From positions 1-64,000 of the forward strand of contig DGIZ01000124.1 in NCBI GenBank assembly GCA_002386585.1: 64,000 nucleotides of DNA, written 5' to 3'. Made by a program: the position numbers and the translations under genes. The stretch comes from Brevundimonas sp. UBA4609. Its GTDB lineage: Bacteria > Pseudomonadota > Alphaproteobacteria > Caulobacterales > Caulobacteraceae. Every line of letters begins with the position of its first letter. Position 1 is the first letter of the stretch. Below, piece by piece: positions 1 through 8,206 of the stretch. The notes under the pieces are model-generated. The model was not told where the DNA came from. It saw nothing but the letters and a program-made list of their open reading frames with translations, and searched no databases.

Positions 1-17
1 ATCAGGCGCAACGGCGA

Positions 18-46
18 AGGCCCGCCGCGACGTGCGCGGCGGGCCT
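18..46 (-). terminator. Hairpin downstream of the iron-binding protein gene
   Basis: An 11-bp perfect inverted repeat (AGGCCCGCCGC / GCGGCGGGCCT) with a 7-nt loop lies just past the stop of the leftward gene. It has no clear T-run on the transcribed side, so it is a weak intrinsic terminator or an mRNA 3' stabiliser. Confidence 0.4.
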
Positions 47-73
47 CCTGGCCCTGGCTGACAGGGGGCGTGA

Positions 74-1126
74 TTATCGCCAGCCCGCCGCGCTGATCAT
101 CGACTGGGCCTGGGCCTGATGCACGCCATAGCGGGCGACAGACATCGGGTTGGCCTTGAAGCCGGCGTAGGGCGCGACCGCTTCGGCCGGCGCAGCGTCA
201 GCCACGGCCGGGAACTCGAAGTTGGACTGGGTGACGATGGCCTGGGCTTCCGGCGAAGCCAGGAATTCCAGGAACTTGACGGCGTTCTCGCGATTGGGCG
301 CATGGGCCGCCAGGCCGCCGCCCGAGATGTTGACGTGCGAACCCTGGCCGTCCAGCGACGGGAAGCCCAGGGTGAGCTTCTGGGCGACCTGGCGGTCGCC
401 GGCGTCGTCGCCGGACGCCATGCGGATGAAGTAGTAGCTGTTCGTCAGGGCGACTTCGCAGACCCCCGCCGCCACGGCGCGGATCTGGTCGCGGTCGCCG
501 CCTTCCGGCGGGCGCGCCAGATTGGCGACCACGCCCTCAACCCATTGCTTGGCGCGCTCGGGTCCCCAGGCCTCGATCAGGGCGCCGACCAGGGACAGGT
601 TATAGACGTTGTCGCCCGAGCGGACGCAGAGCTTGCCCTTGAAGCGGGGCGTGGCGAGCTTGGCGTAGTCGTCGATCTCCTCGGGCTTCACCTTGGCGGG
701 GTCGTAGGCCACCACGCGGGCGCGGCGCGAGAAGCCGAACCATTGGCCGTCCGGCGCACGCAGGTTGGCCGGAATGGCCTGGTTCAGCGTGTCTGAGTTC
801 GTCGCCTGGAGCAGGCCCGCGTCCTGGGCGCGCCACAGGGCGCCCGCGTCGGCGGCGATGAAGACATCGGCCGGGCTGTTGGCGCCCTCGGCCTTCATGC
901 GGGCGATCAGCTCGTCGGGCTTGCCCTCGATGCGCTTGACGTCGATGCCGGTCTTTTCGGCGAACAGATCGTAGAGCTTCTGGTCTGCGTCATAGTGGCG
1001 GGCGGTGTAGAGGTTCAGCGTCCCGCCTTGGGCGCCAGCCCCGGCAGCGCCTTCCTTCTGACCGCAGGCGGCGAGCGACAGGGCGCCCAGGGCGACGGCG
1101 GCGAGTGTGACGATGCGACGGTTCAT
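74..1126 (-). CDS. fbpA: Fe(3+) ABC transporter substrate-binding lipoprotein
   Basis: This is a periplasmic ferric-iron binding protein of the FbpA/FutA/AfuA type, which delivers iron to an inner-membrane ABC permease. The N-terminus carries a lipoprotein signal ending LSLAACG (lipobox). The C-terminal half contains NSYYFIR, matching the paired tyrosines that bind iron in this family. The start at 1126 (MNRRIVTL) is preceded by GGAGAG; an in-frame ATG 63 bp further upstream would put extra residues before the signal peptide and is less likely. No permease or ATPase gene is visible, although any partner could lie left of the window. A Fur/Irr-like palindrome sits about 40 bp upstream, so iron repression is likely. 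About 350 residues is normal for the family. Confidence 0.88.
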   Translation of the reverse strand: MNRRIVTLAAVALGALSLAACGQKEGAAGAGAQGGTLNLYTARHYDADQKLYDLFAEKTGIDVKRIEGKPDELIARMKAEGANSPADVFIAADAGALWRAQDAGLLQATNSDTLNQAIPANLRAPDGQWFGFSRRARVVAYDPAKVKPEEIDDYAKLATPRFKGKLCVRSGDNVYNLSLVGALIEAWGPERAKQWVEGVVANLARPPEGGDRDQIRAVAAGVCEVALTNSYYFIRMASGDDAGDRQVAQKLTLGFPSLDGQGSHVNISGGGLAAHAPNRENAVKFLEFLASPEAQAIVTQSNFEFPAVADAAPAEAVAPYAGFKANPMSVARYGVHQAQAQSMISAAGWR

Positions 1127-1164
1127 GGCGCCTCTCCAGCTAAAGACAGATTGGCGGTAGTTGG

Positions 1165-1183
1165 ATTGAGAACGTTTCTCAAT
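1165..1183 (-). promoter_or_regulatory. Fur/Irr-like iron operator
   Basis: The perfect palindrome ATTGAGAA-CGT-TTCTCAAT lies 39 bp upstream of the iron-binding protein start. It resembles the TGAGAA-N-TTCTCA core of Fur boxes and the Irr ICE box. Which regulator binds it cannot be told from sequence. Confidence 0.55.
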
Positions 1184-1236
1184 GTTCAAGGGGCGGTCGC
1201 GACCTCTGGCCGCAGTCTCTCTCCACGGCTCGTCAT

Positions 1237-1338
1237 TCAGGCGGCCTTTGGTCCGCAGCAGGATTTCTGCCGCGTCTGGGCCAGGTCTTCCAGGATCACG
1301 CAGTTCGGACTGGGGCCGCTGACGCAGGCGGCGTCGCC
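1237..1338 (-). pseudogene. C-terminal remnant of a MerR-family regulator
   Basis: The leftward frame encodes 33 residues then a stop, with no start. The pattern C-x9-C-VILEDLA followed by a tail SCCGPKAA matches the metal-binding C-terminus of MerR-type regulators (cysteine, short loop, cysteine, then V/I-I/L-E-x-L). It is cut abruptly at about 1340, where the remnant of a GDCCVxC gene begins on the other strand. The two are the outward-facing 3' ends expected if the middle of a divergent merR-mer locus were deleted. Confidence 0.5.
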
Positions 1339-1343
1339 ATAGG

Positions 1344-1448
1344 TGCGGCGTGAAACTGAAGCCATTGCCCGGCGACTGCTGCGTCTTCTGTTCCTATGCC
1401 GACGTGCCCTGTCCGCCGATCCAGGAGGATGGCAAGAGCTGCTGCGGC
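1344..1448 (+). pseudogene. Remnant of a GDCCVxC-domain protein gene
   Basis: These 105 bp encode the last 35 residues of a small cysteine-rich protein (CGVKLKPLPGDCCVFC...CPPIQEDGKSCCG) found whole at 24487-24702. By eye there are about seven differences in 105 bases between the copies. The 5' half is missing, and the normal stop after CCG is replaced by readthrough to a TGA at 1524. It cannot be expressed as a normal protein. Confidence 0.75.
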
Positions 1449-1539
1449 TGGCGTTCTAGCGGTAGTTTTTTGGAAGAGCCGCGTCGCCAAATCCAAGCCG
1501 ACGCGGATGCTCCAATTTTTCGCTGATCTTCAAGCAGGC

Positions 1540-2286
1540 TTAGGCTGACTTGATCGCAATGGCGGACAGGTCGTTGGCCGCATCAATGGGCGTGCCCGAG
1601 GCCTTCCGCTCCGAATAGCGATCCACCAGCTGTCCGGCATGACCGCGGGTCAGGACGGTGAAGCGCACGAGTTCCTCCATCACATCGACGATGCGGTCGT
1701 AATAGCTGGACGGCTTCATGCGGCCGTCGTCGTCGAACTCCGTGAAGGCCTTGGCGACGCTGGACTGGTTTGGGATGGTGATCATCCGCATCCAGCGACC
1801 CAGCAGGCGCAGAGTGTTGACCGCGTTGAAGCTCTGCGAACCGCCGGAGACCTGCATGACGGCCAGGGTGCGGCCCTGGGTCGGGCGCATGCCGCCCATG
1901 TTCAGCGGCAGGTGATCGATCTGCAGTTTCATGATCCCCGAGATCTGGCCGTGGCGCTCCGGGCTGCTCCAGACCATGCCTTCCGACCACAGGGCGTGTT
2001 CGCGCAGTTCGTGGACGGCGGGGTGATCGTCGTAGTCGACCTGGTCGGTCAGCGGCAGGTCGGAGGGATCGAAGATGCGGGACTCGCAGCCCATGAAGCG
2101 CAGAAGGCGGGCGGCCTCCTCGGCGCACAGGCGGGAAAAGGACCGATCCCGCAGCGAGCCGTAGAGCAGCAGGATGCGGGGCGGATGATCGTTCGGGCCG
2201 AGGCCCAGCGCGGGCTGGCTGGACAGGTAGGCCGGGTCAAGCGCAGGCAGGTGGTCGGGATCGGGCAGGACGCGAAGGCGGGTCAT
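1540..2286 (-). CDS. arsH: ArsH organoarsenical oxidase (copy 1)
   Basis: ArsH is an NADPH-dependent FMN oxidoreductase of the flavodoxin-like fold. It oxidises trivalent organoarsenicals to the less toxic pentavalent forms in the cytoplasm. The diagnostic parts are [13 protein letters not shown] (FMN phosphate loop), the [10 protein letters not shown] segment and [14 protein letters not shown]. The ATG at 2286 overlaps the arsN2 stop by four bases (ATGA), so the two genes are translationally coupled. The frame extends 15 codons further upstream but that would overlap arsN2. It is last in arsR-arsC-arsN2-arsH. It is nearly identical to the copy at 24763-25509, differing at scattered residues, which shows a diverged duplication. 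Confidence 0.95.
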   Translation of the reverse strand: MTRLRVLPDPDHLPALDPAYLSSQPALGLGPNDHPPRILLLYGSLRDRSFSRLCAEEAARLLRFMGCESRIFDPSDLPLTDQVDYDDHPAVHELREHALWSEGMVWSSPERHGQISGIMKLQIDHLPLNMGGMRPTQGRTLAVMQVSGGSQSFNAVNTLRLLGRWMRMITIPNQSSVAKAFTEFDDDGRMKPSSYYDRIVDVMEELVRFTVLTRGHAGQLVDRYSERKASGTPIDAANDLSAIAIKSA

Positions 2287-2723
2287 TGGGTAGGCAACTC
2301 CTTGAACATGAACGCCGCCGAGGCCGGGCACAGGGTGCTGAATTGGCGCGAGGCGGCGATGGCGGGCGGGGCCGCCGAACGGGAGAGGACGGCGTAGCCG
2401 TGCCTCTGAAAGAAGGCTGTCGCCGACGTCGTGAGCAGGTAGAGAGCGCTCGCCTGCTGCGCGGCGGCTCGGGTTTCCAGCCAGGACAGGATCGCTGAGC
2501 CGTGGCCTTCACCGCGACGGTCGCCGACGACGGCGATGGAACGGATCAGAGTGTGTGCGCCTGTCTGCTCCAGCCCGCCGTAGCCGATCAGCCCGCTGTC
2601 GTCTTCGAAGCGGTAGAAGCGGCGGCCGGGTTCATGGAGGTCGTCCGTCGGCAGACCGGCGGCATCCAATCCAGCGACCAGGTCGGCGGTGGGCTCGGGC
2701 AGCTCCGCAGCGTTGAAGGCCAT
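2283..2723 (-). CDS. arsN2: ArsN2-type GNAT acetyltransferase
   Basis: This is a GNAT-fold N-acetyltransferase of the arsenic-associated ArsN2 family. [18 protein letters not shown] is the acetyl-CoA binding motif A, and [17 protein letters not shown] with the C-terminal [12 protein letters not shown] are typical of ArsN2. The related ArsN1 acetylates the arsenical antibiotic arsinothricin or the analogue phosphinothricin; the substrate of ArsN2 is not settled. The start at 2723 follows AAAGGAG by 11 bases and lies 16 bp after the arsC stop. The frame could extend to 2780 into arsC. It occupies the operon slot that holds acr3 in the second ars operon. Confidence 0.85.
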   Translation of the reverse strand: MAFNAAELPEPTADLVAGLDAAGLPTDDLHEPGRRFYRFEDDSGLIGYGGLEQTGAHTLIRSIAVVGDRRGEGHGSAILSWLETRAAAQQASALYLLTTSATAFFQRHGYAVLSRSAAPPAIAASRQFSTLCPASAAFMFKELPTQ

Positions 2724-2739
2724 CAGCAGGCGGGCTCCT

Positions 2740-3162
2740 TTAGCGAACCCTTCGACCGTCTTCGTCGATGACGACCTCACCGTCCTCCTTGATGAAGGGC
2801 TTCAGGTTGTCGGACGGCAGAAGGTCGAGAACCGCTTCGGACGGTCGGCACAGCTTCACCCCAAGCGGGGACACGACGATCGGTCGGTTCAGCAGAACCG
2901 GATAGGCTTGGATGGCGTCCAGAAGCTGGTCATCGGTCAGGTCGGGCGCGCCGAGGCCCAGTTCGGCGAAGGGCGTGCCCTTCTCCCGAAGAAGGCTGCG
3001 CAACGGCACGCCCATGCGCTCGACCAGGTTCAGGATCATCGCCCGGTTTGGCGGCGTCTTCAGATACTCGACGACATGGGGCTCGATCCCGACGTGGCGG
3101 ATCAGAGCCAGGGTGTTGCGCGAGGTCCCGCAGGCGGGGTTGTGATAGATGATGACGTCCAT
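2740..3162 (-). CDS. arsC: Glutaredoxin-dependent arsenate reductase (copy 1)
   Basis: This 140-residue enzyme of the plasmid R773 ArsC class reduces arsenate to arsenite using glutathione and glutaredoxin. The N-terminus [11 protein letters not shown] carries the catalytic cysteine (Cys11). The arginines that stabilise the thiol-arsenate intermediate are visible in [17 protein letters not shown] and LCRPSEAV. It starts 7 bp after arsR and precedes arsN2, so it is co-transcribed from the arsR promoter. A close paralogue lies at 26594-27016. Confidence 0.95.
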   Translation of the reverse strand: MDVIIYHNPACGTSRNTLALIRHVGIEPHVVEYLKTPPNRAMILNLVERMGVPLRSLLREKGTPFAELGLGAPDLTDDQLLDAIQAYPVLLNRPIVVSPLGVKLCRPSEAVLDLLPSDNLKPFIKEDGEVVIDEDGRRVR

Positions 3163-3169
3163 CGGGGGC

Positions 3170-3505
3170 TCAGTCGCAGCAGGGGGCCAGTTGGGCCAGA
3201 AGGGGTTGGCAGAGGTCGGCGCGGCCTTCGCAGCAGTCCTTCAGAAGGAAGAGGACGAGGGCGCTGATCCGGTCGAGATCGGCCCGATAGATGATCGAAC
3301 GGCTCATCCTCTTCGACGTGATCAGACCGGCGCGCGACAGGACGCCGAGGTGTGCCGACATGGTATTGGCCGGCACGGCCAGGGTGTCGGCGATGTCGCC
3401 GGCGGCCATCCCGTCCGGCTCGTGCCGGACGAGAAGCCGAAAGGCGTCCAGACGTGTGGGTTGGGCAAGGGCGGCCAAGGCCAGGATGGCGTGTTCAGAT
3501 TCCAT
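3170..3505 (-). CDS. arsR: ArsR arsenite-responsive repressor (copy 1)
   Basis: This 111-residue winged-helix ArsR/SmtB regulator binds DNA as a dimer and releases it on binding As(III). The helix-turn-helix is PANTMSAHLGVLSRAGL. The As(III) site is not the R773 type in the recognition helix. It is C-terminal, with Cys91, Cys92 and Cys99 (DCCEGRADLC), as in Acidithiobacillus-type ArsR, plus an extra Cys pair at the very end. It is first in the operon, and its operator is the dyad overlapping the start region at 3507-3524. The divergent arsB probably shares this control region. Confidence 0.93.
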   Translation of the reverse strand: MESEHAILALAALAQPTRLDAFRLLVRHEPDGMAAGDIADTLAVPANTMSAHLGVLSRAGLITSKRMSRSIIYRADLDRISALVLFLLKDCCEGRADLCQPLLAQLAPCCD

Positions 3506-3506
3506 T

Positions 3507-3524
3507 ATTCCAAGATAGTGGAAT
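3507..3524. promoter_or_regulatory. ArsR operator of ars locus 1
   Basis: The inverted repeat ATTCCA-N6-TGGAAT lies immediately upstream of arsR and between arsR and the divergent arsB. The same core TTCCA-AGATAG-TGGAA occurs at the same place before the second arsR (27361-27378), which supports a shared operator. Confidence 0.7.
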
Positions 3525-3585
3525 TATAGATTGATGCAAGCTATGTCAGCGAAACGGACGCCTGTCCGACCTGTGGAGCCGCCCT

Positions 3586-4869
3586 GTGATCCTCGCCCTG
3601 TTGATTTTCGTCGTCACCATCATCCTGGTGATCTGGCAGCCCAAGGGGCTGCAGATCGGATGGAGCGCCCTGGGCGGGGCGGCCGTGGCCCTGCTTCTGG
3701 GCGTGGTGTCGCTGGGCGATATTCCGGTCGTCTGGAACATCGTCTGGAATGCGACGGCGACCTTCGTCGCTGTCATCATCATCAGCCTGCTTCTCGATGA
3801 GGCGGGCTTTTTCGAATGGGCGGCGCTGCACGTCGGCCGCTGGGGCGGCGGTCACGGGCGGAGGCTGTTTGTCCTGTTCGTCCTGCTGGGCGCGGCCGTG
3901 TCGGCTCTGTTCGCCAACGACGGCGCGGCCCTGATCCTGACGCCGATCGTCATCGCCATGCTGTTGGCTCTGGGATACGGGCCGAAGGCGACCCTGGCCT
4001 TCGTCATGGCGGCGGGCTTTATCGCCGACACCGCCAGCCTGCCCCTGATCGTGTCCAACCTGGTCAACATCGTCTCCGCAGACTTCTTCGACATCGGCTT
4101 TGCCGACTACGCGGCCGTCATGATCCCGGTGGATCTGGCCGCCATCGCCGCCACACTTGTCGTCCTGCTGCTCTTCTTCGGTCGCGACATACCGTCCGCC
4201 TATGAGGTCGATCGGTTGGCGTCGCCTTCGACAGCCATCAAGGACCCGGCGACCTTCTTCGCCGGCTGGATCGTCCTGGCCCTTTTGTTGGTCGGCTTCT
4301 TCGCCCTGGAACCCATGGGCGTGCCCATCTCCGCCGTCGCTGCGGTCGGCGCCGTCCTTCTCCTGGCGGTCGCCGCACGCGGAAAGGCGATCAGCACGAC
4401 CAAGGTGCTGCGCGAAGCGCCCTGGCAGGTCGTGATCTTCTCGCTCGGCATGTATCTGGTGGTTTACGGCCTTAGCAACGCGGGCCTGACGGCTCACATC
4501 GCAGGCCTGCTCGACCGCCTTGCTGAGGGCGGTGTCTGGACGGCGTCTTTCGGCACGGGCTTCCTGATCGCCATTCTTTCCGCCATCGCCAACAACATGC
4601 CCACCGTCCTTGTCGGCGCCCTGTCTATCGAAGCCTCCTCCGCGACCGGAGTCGTCAAGGAGGCCATGATCTACGCCAACGTCATCGGCAGCGACCTGGG
4701 ACCGAAGATGACGCCGATCGGCTCGCTGGCCACTCTCCTGTGGCTGCACGTCCTGGCCAAAAAGGGCGTCCGCATCAGCTGGGGCTATTACTTCAAGGTC
4801 GGGGTCGTGCTGACCATCCCCGTTCTGACCGTGACCCTTGCGGCGCTCGCCCTGAGGTTGAGCCTGTGA
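3586..4869 (+). CDS. arsB: ArsB arsenite efflux permease
   Basis: This 427-residue inner-membrane arsenite/antimonite antiporter belongs to the ArsB family of the ion-transporter superfamily. The N-terminus [20 protein letters not shown] is typical of ArsB. About eleven to twelve hydrophobic segments follow, with the conserved [13 protein letters not shown] and NNMPTVL loops. Translation starts at GTG 3586; no other in-frame start fits the family N-terminus. It is divergent from arsR-arsC-arsN2-arsH, which itself lacks an efflux gene, so the two units complement each other. The stop overlaps a truncated flavoprotein frame by four bases. Confidence 0.95.
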   Translation: MILALLIFVVTIILVIWQPKGLQIGWSALGGAAVALLLGVVSLGDIPVVWNIVWNATATFVAVIIISLLLDEAGFFEWAALHVGRWGGGHGRRLFVLFVLLGAAVSALFANDGAALILTPIVIAMLLALGYGPKATLAFVMAAGFIADTASLPLIVSNLVNIVSADFFDIGFADYAAVMIPVDLAAIAATLVVLLLFFGRDIPSAYEVDRLASPSTAIKDPATFFAGWIVLALLLVGFFALEPMGVPISAVAAVGAVLLLAVAARGKAISTTKVLREAPWQVVIFSLGMYLVVYGLSNAGLTAHIAGLLDRLAEGGVWTASFGTGFLIAILSAIANNMPTVLVGALSIEASSATGVVKEAMIYANVIGSDLGPKMTPIGSLATLLWLHVLAKKGVRISWGYYFKVGVVLTIPVLTVTLAALALRLSL

Positions 4870-4946
4870 CGGCCCCTGCGGACGTTCTGATCCTGGGCGT
4901 CGGCCAAGCAGGAATGGCGACCGGCAGCCAGATGACGATGCCCTGA
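4866..4946 (+). pseudogene. 5' fragment of an ArsO-like flavoprotein gene
   Basis: A GTG start overlaps the arsB stop. The 26-residue product begins [19 protein letters not shown], which is the first beta-alpha turn and GxGxxG of a Rossmann FAD-binding protein. An ArsO-type monooxygenase or thioredoxin-reductase-like gene is common right after arsB. The frame then diverges and stops. The missing remainder suggests a recombination point at about 4925. Confidence 0.55.
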
Positions 4947-5013
4947 TGGGGATCGGCGGAGCTCTGGTATGCAAGGCCGACCCGGACGTCCTCTCGGGCC
5001 TTCGTATGCCTAC

Positions 5014-5436
5014 CTAGTGCGTGTCGCTCAAGCATCGGCGGTGGTCACCAAGCGCCTCGATCACCCGGCAATCCGCCGTTGAACCGTTGGAACAGTTCGC
5101 CATGCGGGCGACCTCGGCCCGCAAGGCGGTGAGGCGCGCGATCTTGTGGTCGATATCGGCAAGGTGGGCCTGGGCGATGCTGTCGGCGGTTTCGCAAGGA
5201 CCGTTCGGGTCTCCCGCCAACGCCAGAAGTTCGCGGATTGGTTCGATCTCGAACCCAAGTTCACGCGCGTGTCGAATGAAACGCAGACGTCGCAGGTCGC
5301 GGTCGTCATAGAGGCGGCGATTCCCCTCCGTGCGCGGCGGCGACGGCAGGAGCTGGATCTGCTCATAGTAGCGGATTGTCGGGGCCTTGATCCCGCTGGC
5401 CTTCGACGCTTCGCCGATGGTTACGCCCTGGCTCAT
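5014..5436 (-). CDS. MerR-family heavy-metal regulator (CadR/ZntR/PbrR type)
   Basis: This is a 140-residue MerR-type activator. It has an N-terminal helix-turn-helix (IGEASKASGIKAPTIRYYEQ), a coiled dimerisation helix and a metal site made of Cys near PCETADSI and the C-terminal NCSNGSTADCRVIE. The start at 5436 (MSQGVTIGE) has GAGGAG about 12 bp upstream; a longer frame exists but would cross the operator. It is divergent from the P-type ATPase, and a MerR-type promoter with a 19-bp spacer lies between them. The metal is probably Cd, Pb or Zn, by its association with the ATPase. Confidence 0.9.
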   Translation of the reverse strand: MSQGVTIGEASKASGIKAPTIRYYEQIQLLPSPPRTEGNRRLYDDRDLRRLRFIRHARELGFEIEPIRELLALAGDPNGPCETADSIAQAHLADIDHKIARLTALRAEVARMANCSNGSTADCRVIEALGDHRRCLSDTH

Positions 5437-5444
5437 TTTACCGC

Positions 5445-5475
5445 TTGCTCCTCTAGTCACTAGAGGAAGTAGGGT
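5445..5475 (+). promoter_or_regulatory. MerR-type promoter of the metal ATPase
   Basis: A -35 TTGCTC (5445-5450) and a -10 TAGGGT (5470-5475) are separated by a 19-bp spacer. The perfect dyad CCTCTAGT-C-ACTAGAGG (5450-5466) fills the spacer. An over-long spacer with a central dyad is the hallmark of MerR activation by DNA untwisting. Confidence 0.8.
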
Positions 5476-5504
5476 CACCTGAAGTTCGAAGCAAGGAGCC
5501 CCTC

Positions 5505-7661
5505 GTGACGATGGATACCCTGGACGCCCTGGAAACCCGATATCGTGTGACCGGCATGGATTGCGCGAACTGCGGCTCCAAGGTCGATGCGGCGGTGCGC
5601 AAACTGCCGGGCGTCACCGATGTCGCTGTGGCGGTCTCGTCCGGCCTTCTGAAGGTTCAGCACGACGCCGGGTTCGCCGGGGAGGGCGTGCTTCGTCAGG
5701 TTCGGAACCTGGGTTACGGCGTCGAAGCCCTGACTCCTCTGGAGCCTTCGGCGGGATCGGTGACGTCCCCTCCGGGCGACGACTACCGGCCGGCGCGCGG
5801 TCCATGGTGGTGGACCCGCAAAGCCAAGCTTACTGCGGCATGCGGTGTCGCCCTGATCGCGGCCTATGTCTTCGGCGCCCTGTTCCCGACCATTGAGCGC
5901 GGTGCCTTCCTGATCGCCCTGGCGGTCGGCCTGATCCCGATCGCCTGGCGTGCGATCACCGCCGCGCGGTACGGCACGCCGTTCTCGATCGAGATGCTGA
6001 TGACGATCGCGGCGGTCGGGGCGGTCTTCATCGGGGCCGGGGAAGAGGCGGCGGCCGTCGTTCTTCTGTTCCTGGTCGGCGAAATGCTGGAGGGCGTCGC
6101 TGCGGGGCGGGCCCGCAAGAGCATCCAGGGCCTGACCGATCTGGTGCCCAAGATCGCCCTCGTGGAGATCGATGGCCAGGTCAACGAAGTACCGGCCGAA
6201 ACCCTCGCGGTGGGTGCGGTCATCCTCGTGAGGCCGGGCGATCGCGTGCCGGCCGACGGGACCGTCCTGGAAGGCGAGGGCGAGATCGACGAAGCCCCGG
6301 TGACGGGCGAGAGCGTGCCCAAACGAAAAATGGCGGGGGATCCGGTCTTCGCGGGGACCATCAATGTAGGCGGCGTCCTGCGGGTCGAGGTCACGGCAGC
6401 CGCGGCTGACAACACTATAGCGCGGGTCGTGCGCTTGGTGGAGGAGGCGCAGGAATCGAAATCGCCGACTGAACGTTTCATCGACCGCTTCTCGACGATA
6501 TACACGCCTGTGGTTCTCGTCGTCGGCGCCCTGGTCGCGACCGTCCCGCCGCTGGTGCTGGGCGGGGCGTGGAGCGAGTGGATCTACAAGGGTCTGGCCA
6601 TTCTCCTGATCGGTTGTCCCTGCGCCCTCGTGATCTCGACGCCGGCAGCCATAGCCGCGGGCTTGTCCGCAGGCGCGCGCCGAGGCCTGCTGATGAAGGG
6701 CGGAGCCGTGCTCGAGACCTTGGGCAAGATCACCGCCGTCGCCTTTGACAAGACCGGAACGCTGACTTCAGGCAAGCCGATCGTGACCGACATCGTGGCG
6801 GGCGCGCGAACCGAGGGGGAGGTGCTTTCAATGGCGGCGGCTCTCGAAACCGGATCGAGCCACCCTCTGGCCCTGGCCATTCTCAACCGTGCGAAGGCCG
6901 ACGGCGTGTCCATCCCGTCGGCGTCGGCAGCCCGGGCGATCCCGGGAGAGGGCGTGGAAGGGACCGTGAGCGGCGCTGAGGTCTTCCTGGGGTCGCCACA
7001 GGCCGTTGCTCGGCGGGTCGGGCTTTCGGCATCTCAGGATGCGGCGATCGCGGGCTTCAACGCTGAGGGCAAAACCGTTTCCGTGGTCGTGGTCGACGGC
7101 CAGTTGGCGGGCTTCCTGGCGATGCGGGACGAGGCGCGGCCGGACGCTGCGGCGGGCCTCGCCCGGCTCGAGGCGATGAACATTCGCGCGATCATGCTGA
7201 CAGGAGACAACCGGCGCACAGCGGAAGCGGTCGGGAAAGGTCTCGGCGTCGAAGTGCGGGCTGAACTTCTGCCGCAGGACAAGCAGAAGATCGTCAAGGA
7301 TTTGCAGTCTGAAGGCCTTGTCGTCGCCAAGGTCGGCGACGGCATCAATGATGCGCCGGCGCTCGCCGCCGCCGACATCGGCATCGCCATGGGGGGCGGC
7401 GCCGACGTGGCCCTGGAGACGGCTGATGCGGCGGTGCTTCATGGCCGCGTCCAGGACGTTCCCGACATGATCGACCTGTCCCGCGGGGTGATGGGCAATA
7501 TCCGTCAGAACATCACCATCGCCCTGGGCTTGAAAGCGGTCTTCCTGGTCACGACGGTGATCGGCGTCACAGGCCTATGGCCGGCGATCCTCGCCGACAC
7601 CGGGGCGACCGTGCTCGTGACGGCAAACGCCATGCGACTTCTGCGGTGGAGGCCGACATGA
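5505..7661 (+). CDS. zntA: Zn/Cd/Pb-exporting P1B-2-type ATPase
   Basis: This 718-residue P-type ATPase exports divalent soft metals across the inner membrane. One N-terminal HMA domain carries GMDCANC (residues 17-23). It is followed by membrane helices, the actuator TGES, the metal-site GCPCAL in helix 6, the phosphorylation motif DKTGT, the SHPLA nucleotide motif and GDGINDAP. The last helices keep the Lys and Asp (LGLKAVFLV, ADTGATV) that define the Zn/Cd/Pb subgroup. The GTG at 5505 has AAGGAG seven bases upstream and is preferred over the ATG two codons later. It is divergent from its likely MerR regulator. Confidence 0.94.
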   Translation: MTMDTLDALETRYRVTGMDCANCGSKVDAAVRKLPGVTDVAVAVSSGLLKVQHDAGFAGEGVLRQVRNLGYGVEALTPLEPSAGSVTSPPGDDYRPARGPWWWTRKAKLTAACGVALIAAYVFGALFPTIERGAFLIALAVGLIPIAWRAITAARYGTPFSIEMLMTIAAVGAVFIGAGEEAAAVVLLFLVGEMLEGVAAGRARKSIQGLTDLVPKIALVEIDGQVNEVPAETLAVGAVILVRPGDRVPADGTVLEGEGEIDEAPVTGESVPKRKMAGDPVFAGTINVGGVLRVEVTAAAADNTIARVVRLVEEAQESKSPTERFIDRFSTIYTPVVLVVGALVATVPPLVLGGAWSEWIYKGLAILLIGCPCALVISTPAAIAAGLSAGARRGLLMKGGAVLETLGKITAVAFDKTGTLTSGKPIVTDIVAGARTEGEVLSMAAALETGSSHPLALAILNRAKADGVSIPSASAARAIPGEGVEGTVSGAEVFLGSPQAVARRVGLSASQDAAIAGFNAEGKTVSVVVVDGQLAGFLAMRDEARPDAAAGLARLEAMNIRAIMLTGDNRRTAEAVGKGLGVEVRAELLPQDKQKIVKDLQSEGLVVAKVGDGINDAPALAAADIGIAMGGGADVALETADAAVLHGRVQDVPDMIDLSRGVMGNIRQNITIALGLKAVFLVTTVIGVTGLWPAILADTGATVLVTANAMRLLRWRPT

Positions 7662-7796
7662 GCTGGCACGCCCTTGCGCCATCTATGTCGGGCTTTAAAG
7701 CCGGGCCGGGCGTGCGGTCTCCGATAGGCCGCGTTTCCGTCGAGCGTGCGACCGTTGCGGCGTTGCAGGTCGCTAATGCTTTGGTAGGAATGGGCC

Positions 7797-8153
7797 ATGT
7801 TTGAATGGTCGAACAGGTCGCTCATGACGGCGGCGCTTTTCGCGCTTGTCATCGTCGTGTTTGGTTTCCTGCCGGCCGTTGACGCAGCGGCCTGTGCGCC
7901 AGAAGCGCGGGCTGCTGTCGCGGCTTCATCGCTTTCGAGCCCGCCAGACCAGGACCACGGTAAAGCCAAGGACGGCGACCAGAACCATAGCGGTTGCGCC
8001 CATGGTCATTGTCATCACGGCTCAACGGGTATGCAACAGGCGTCGATACCTGTTCCGGCCAGCCTCAAGAAAGCCGACGGCCCAAAAGCGCCGACGACCA
8101 ACCAGATGGCGTCCCGGACGCCTGCCGGCCCGGATCGCCCTCCCAGAAGCTGA
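7797..8153 (+). CDS. Histidine-rich periplasmic protein ahead of czcCBA (CzcI-like position)
   Basis: This small exported protein has 118 residues. A hydrophobic signal (MTAALFALVIVVFGFLPAVDA) is followed by a low-complexity tail rich in Asp, His and Gly, including HSGCAHGHCHHG, which can bind metal. It precedes czcC by 53 bp, a position typical of CzcI-like regulators or metal buffers of RND operons. Homology by sequence cannot be shown here, so CzcI-like describes position and composition only. Met10 is an alternative start that gives a cleaner signal peptide. Confidence 0.65.
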   Translation: MFEWSNRSLMTAALFALVIVVFGFLPAVDAAACAPEARAAVAASSLSSPPDQDHGKAKDGDQNHSGCAHGHCHHGSTGMQQASIPVPASLKKADGPKAPTTNQMASRTPAGPDRPPRS

Positions 8154-8206
8154 CGCCAATGCCGCGTCCTCGTGCGCTCATCCGTCAGAAATCTGGGAAA
8201 TGAACC

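Noticed and set aside
3541-4974. A 477-codon minus-strand frame opposite arsB.
   Set aside because: The composition is low-complexity Gln/Asp/Gly with no motif, while arsB on the other strand is unambiguous.
7658-7804. A 48-codon frame whose ATG overlaps the zntA stop.
   Set aside because: It has no hydrophobic segment, no cysteines and no family likeness. The overlap alone is weak evidence.
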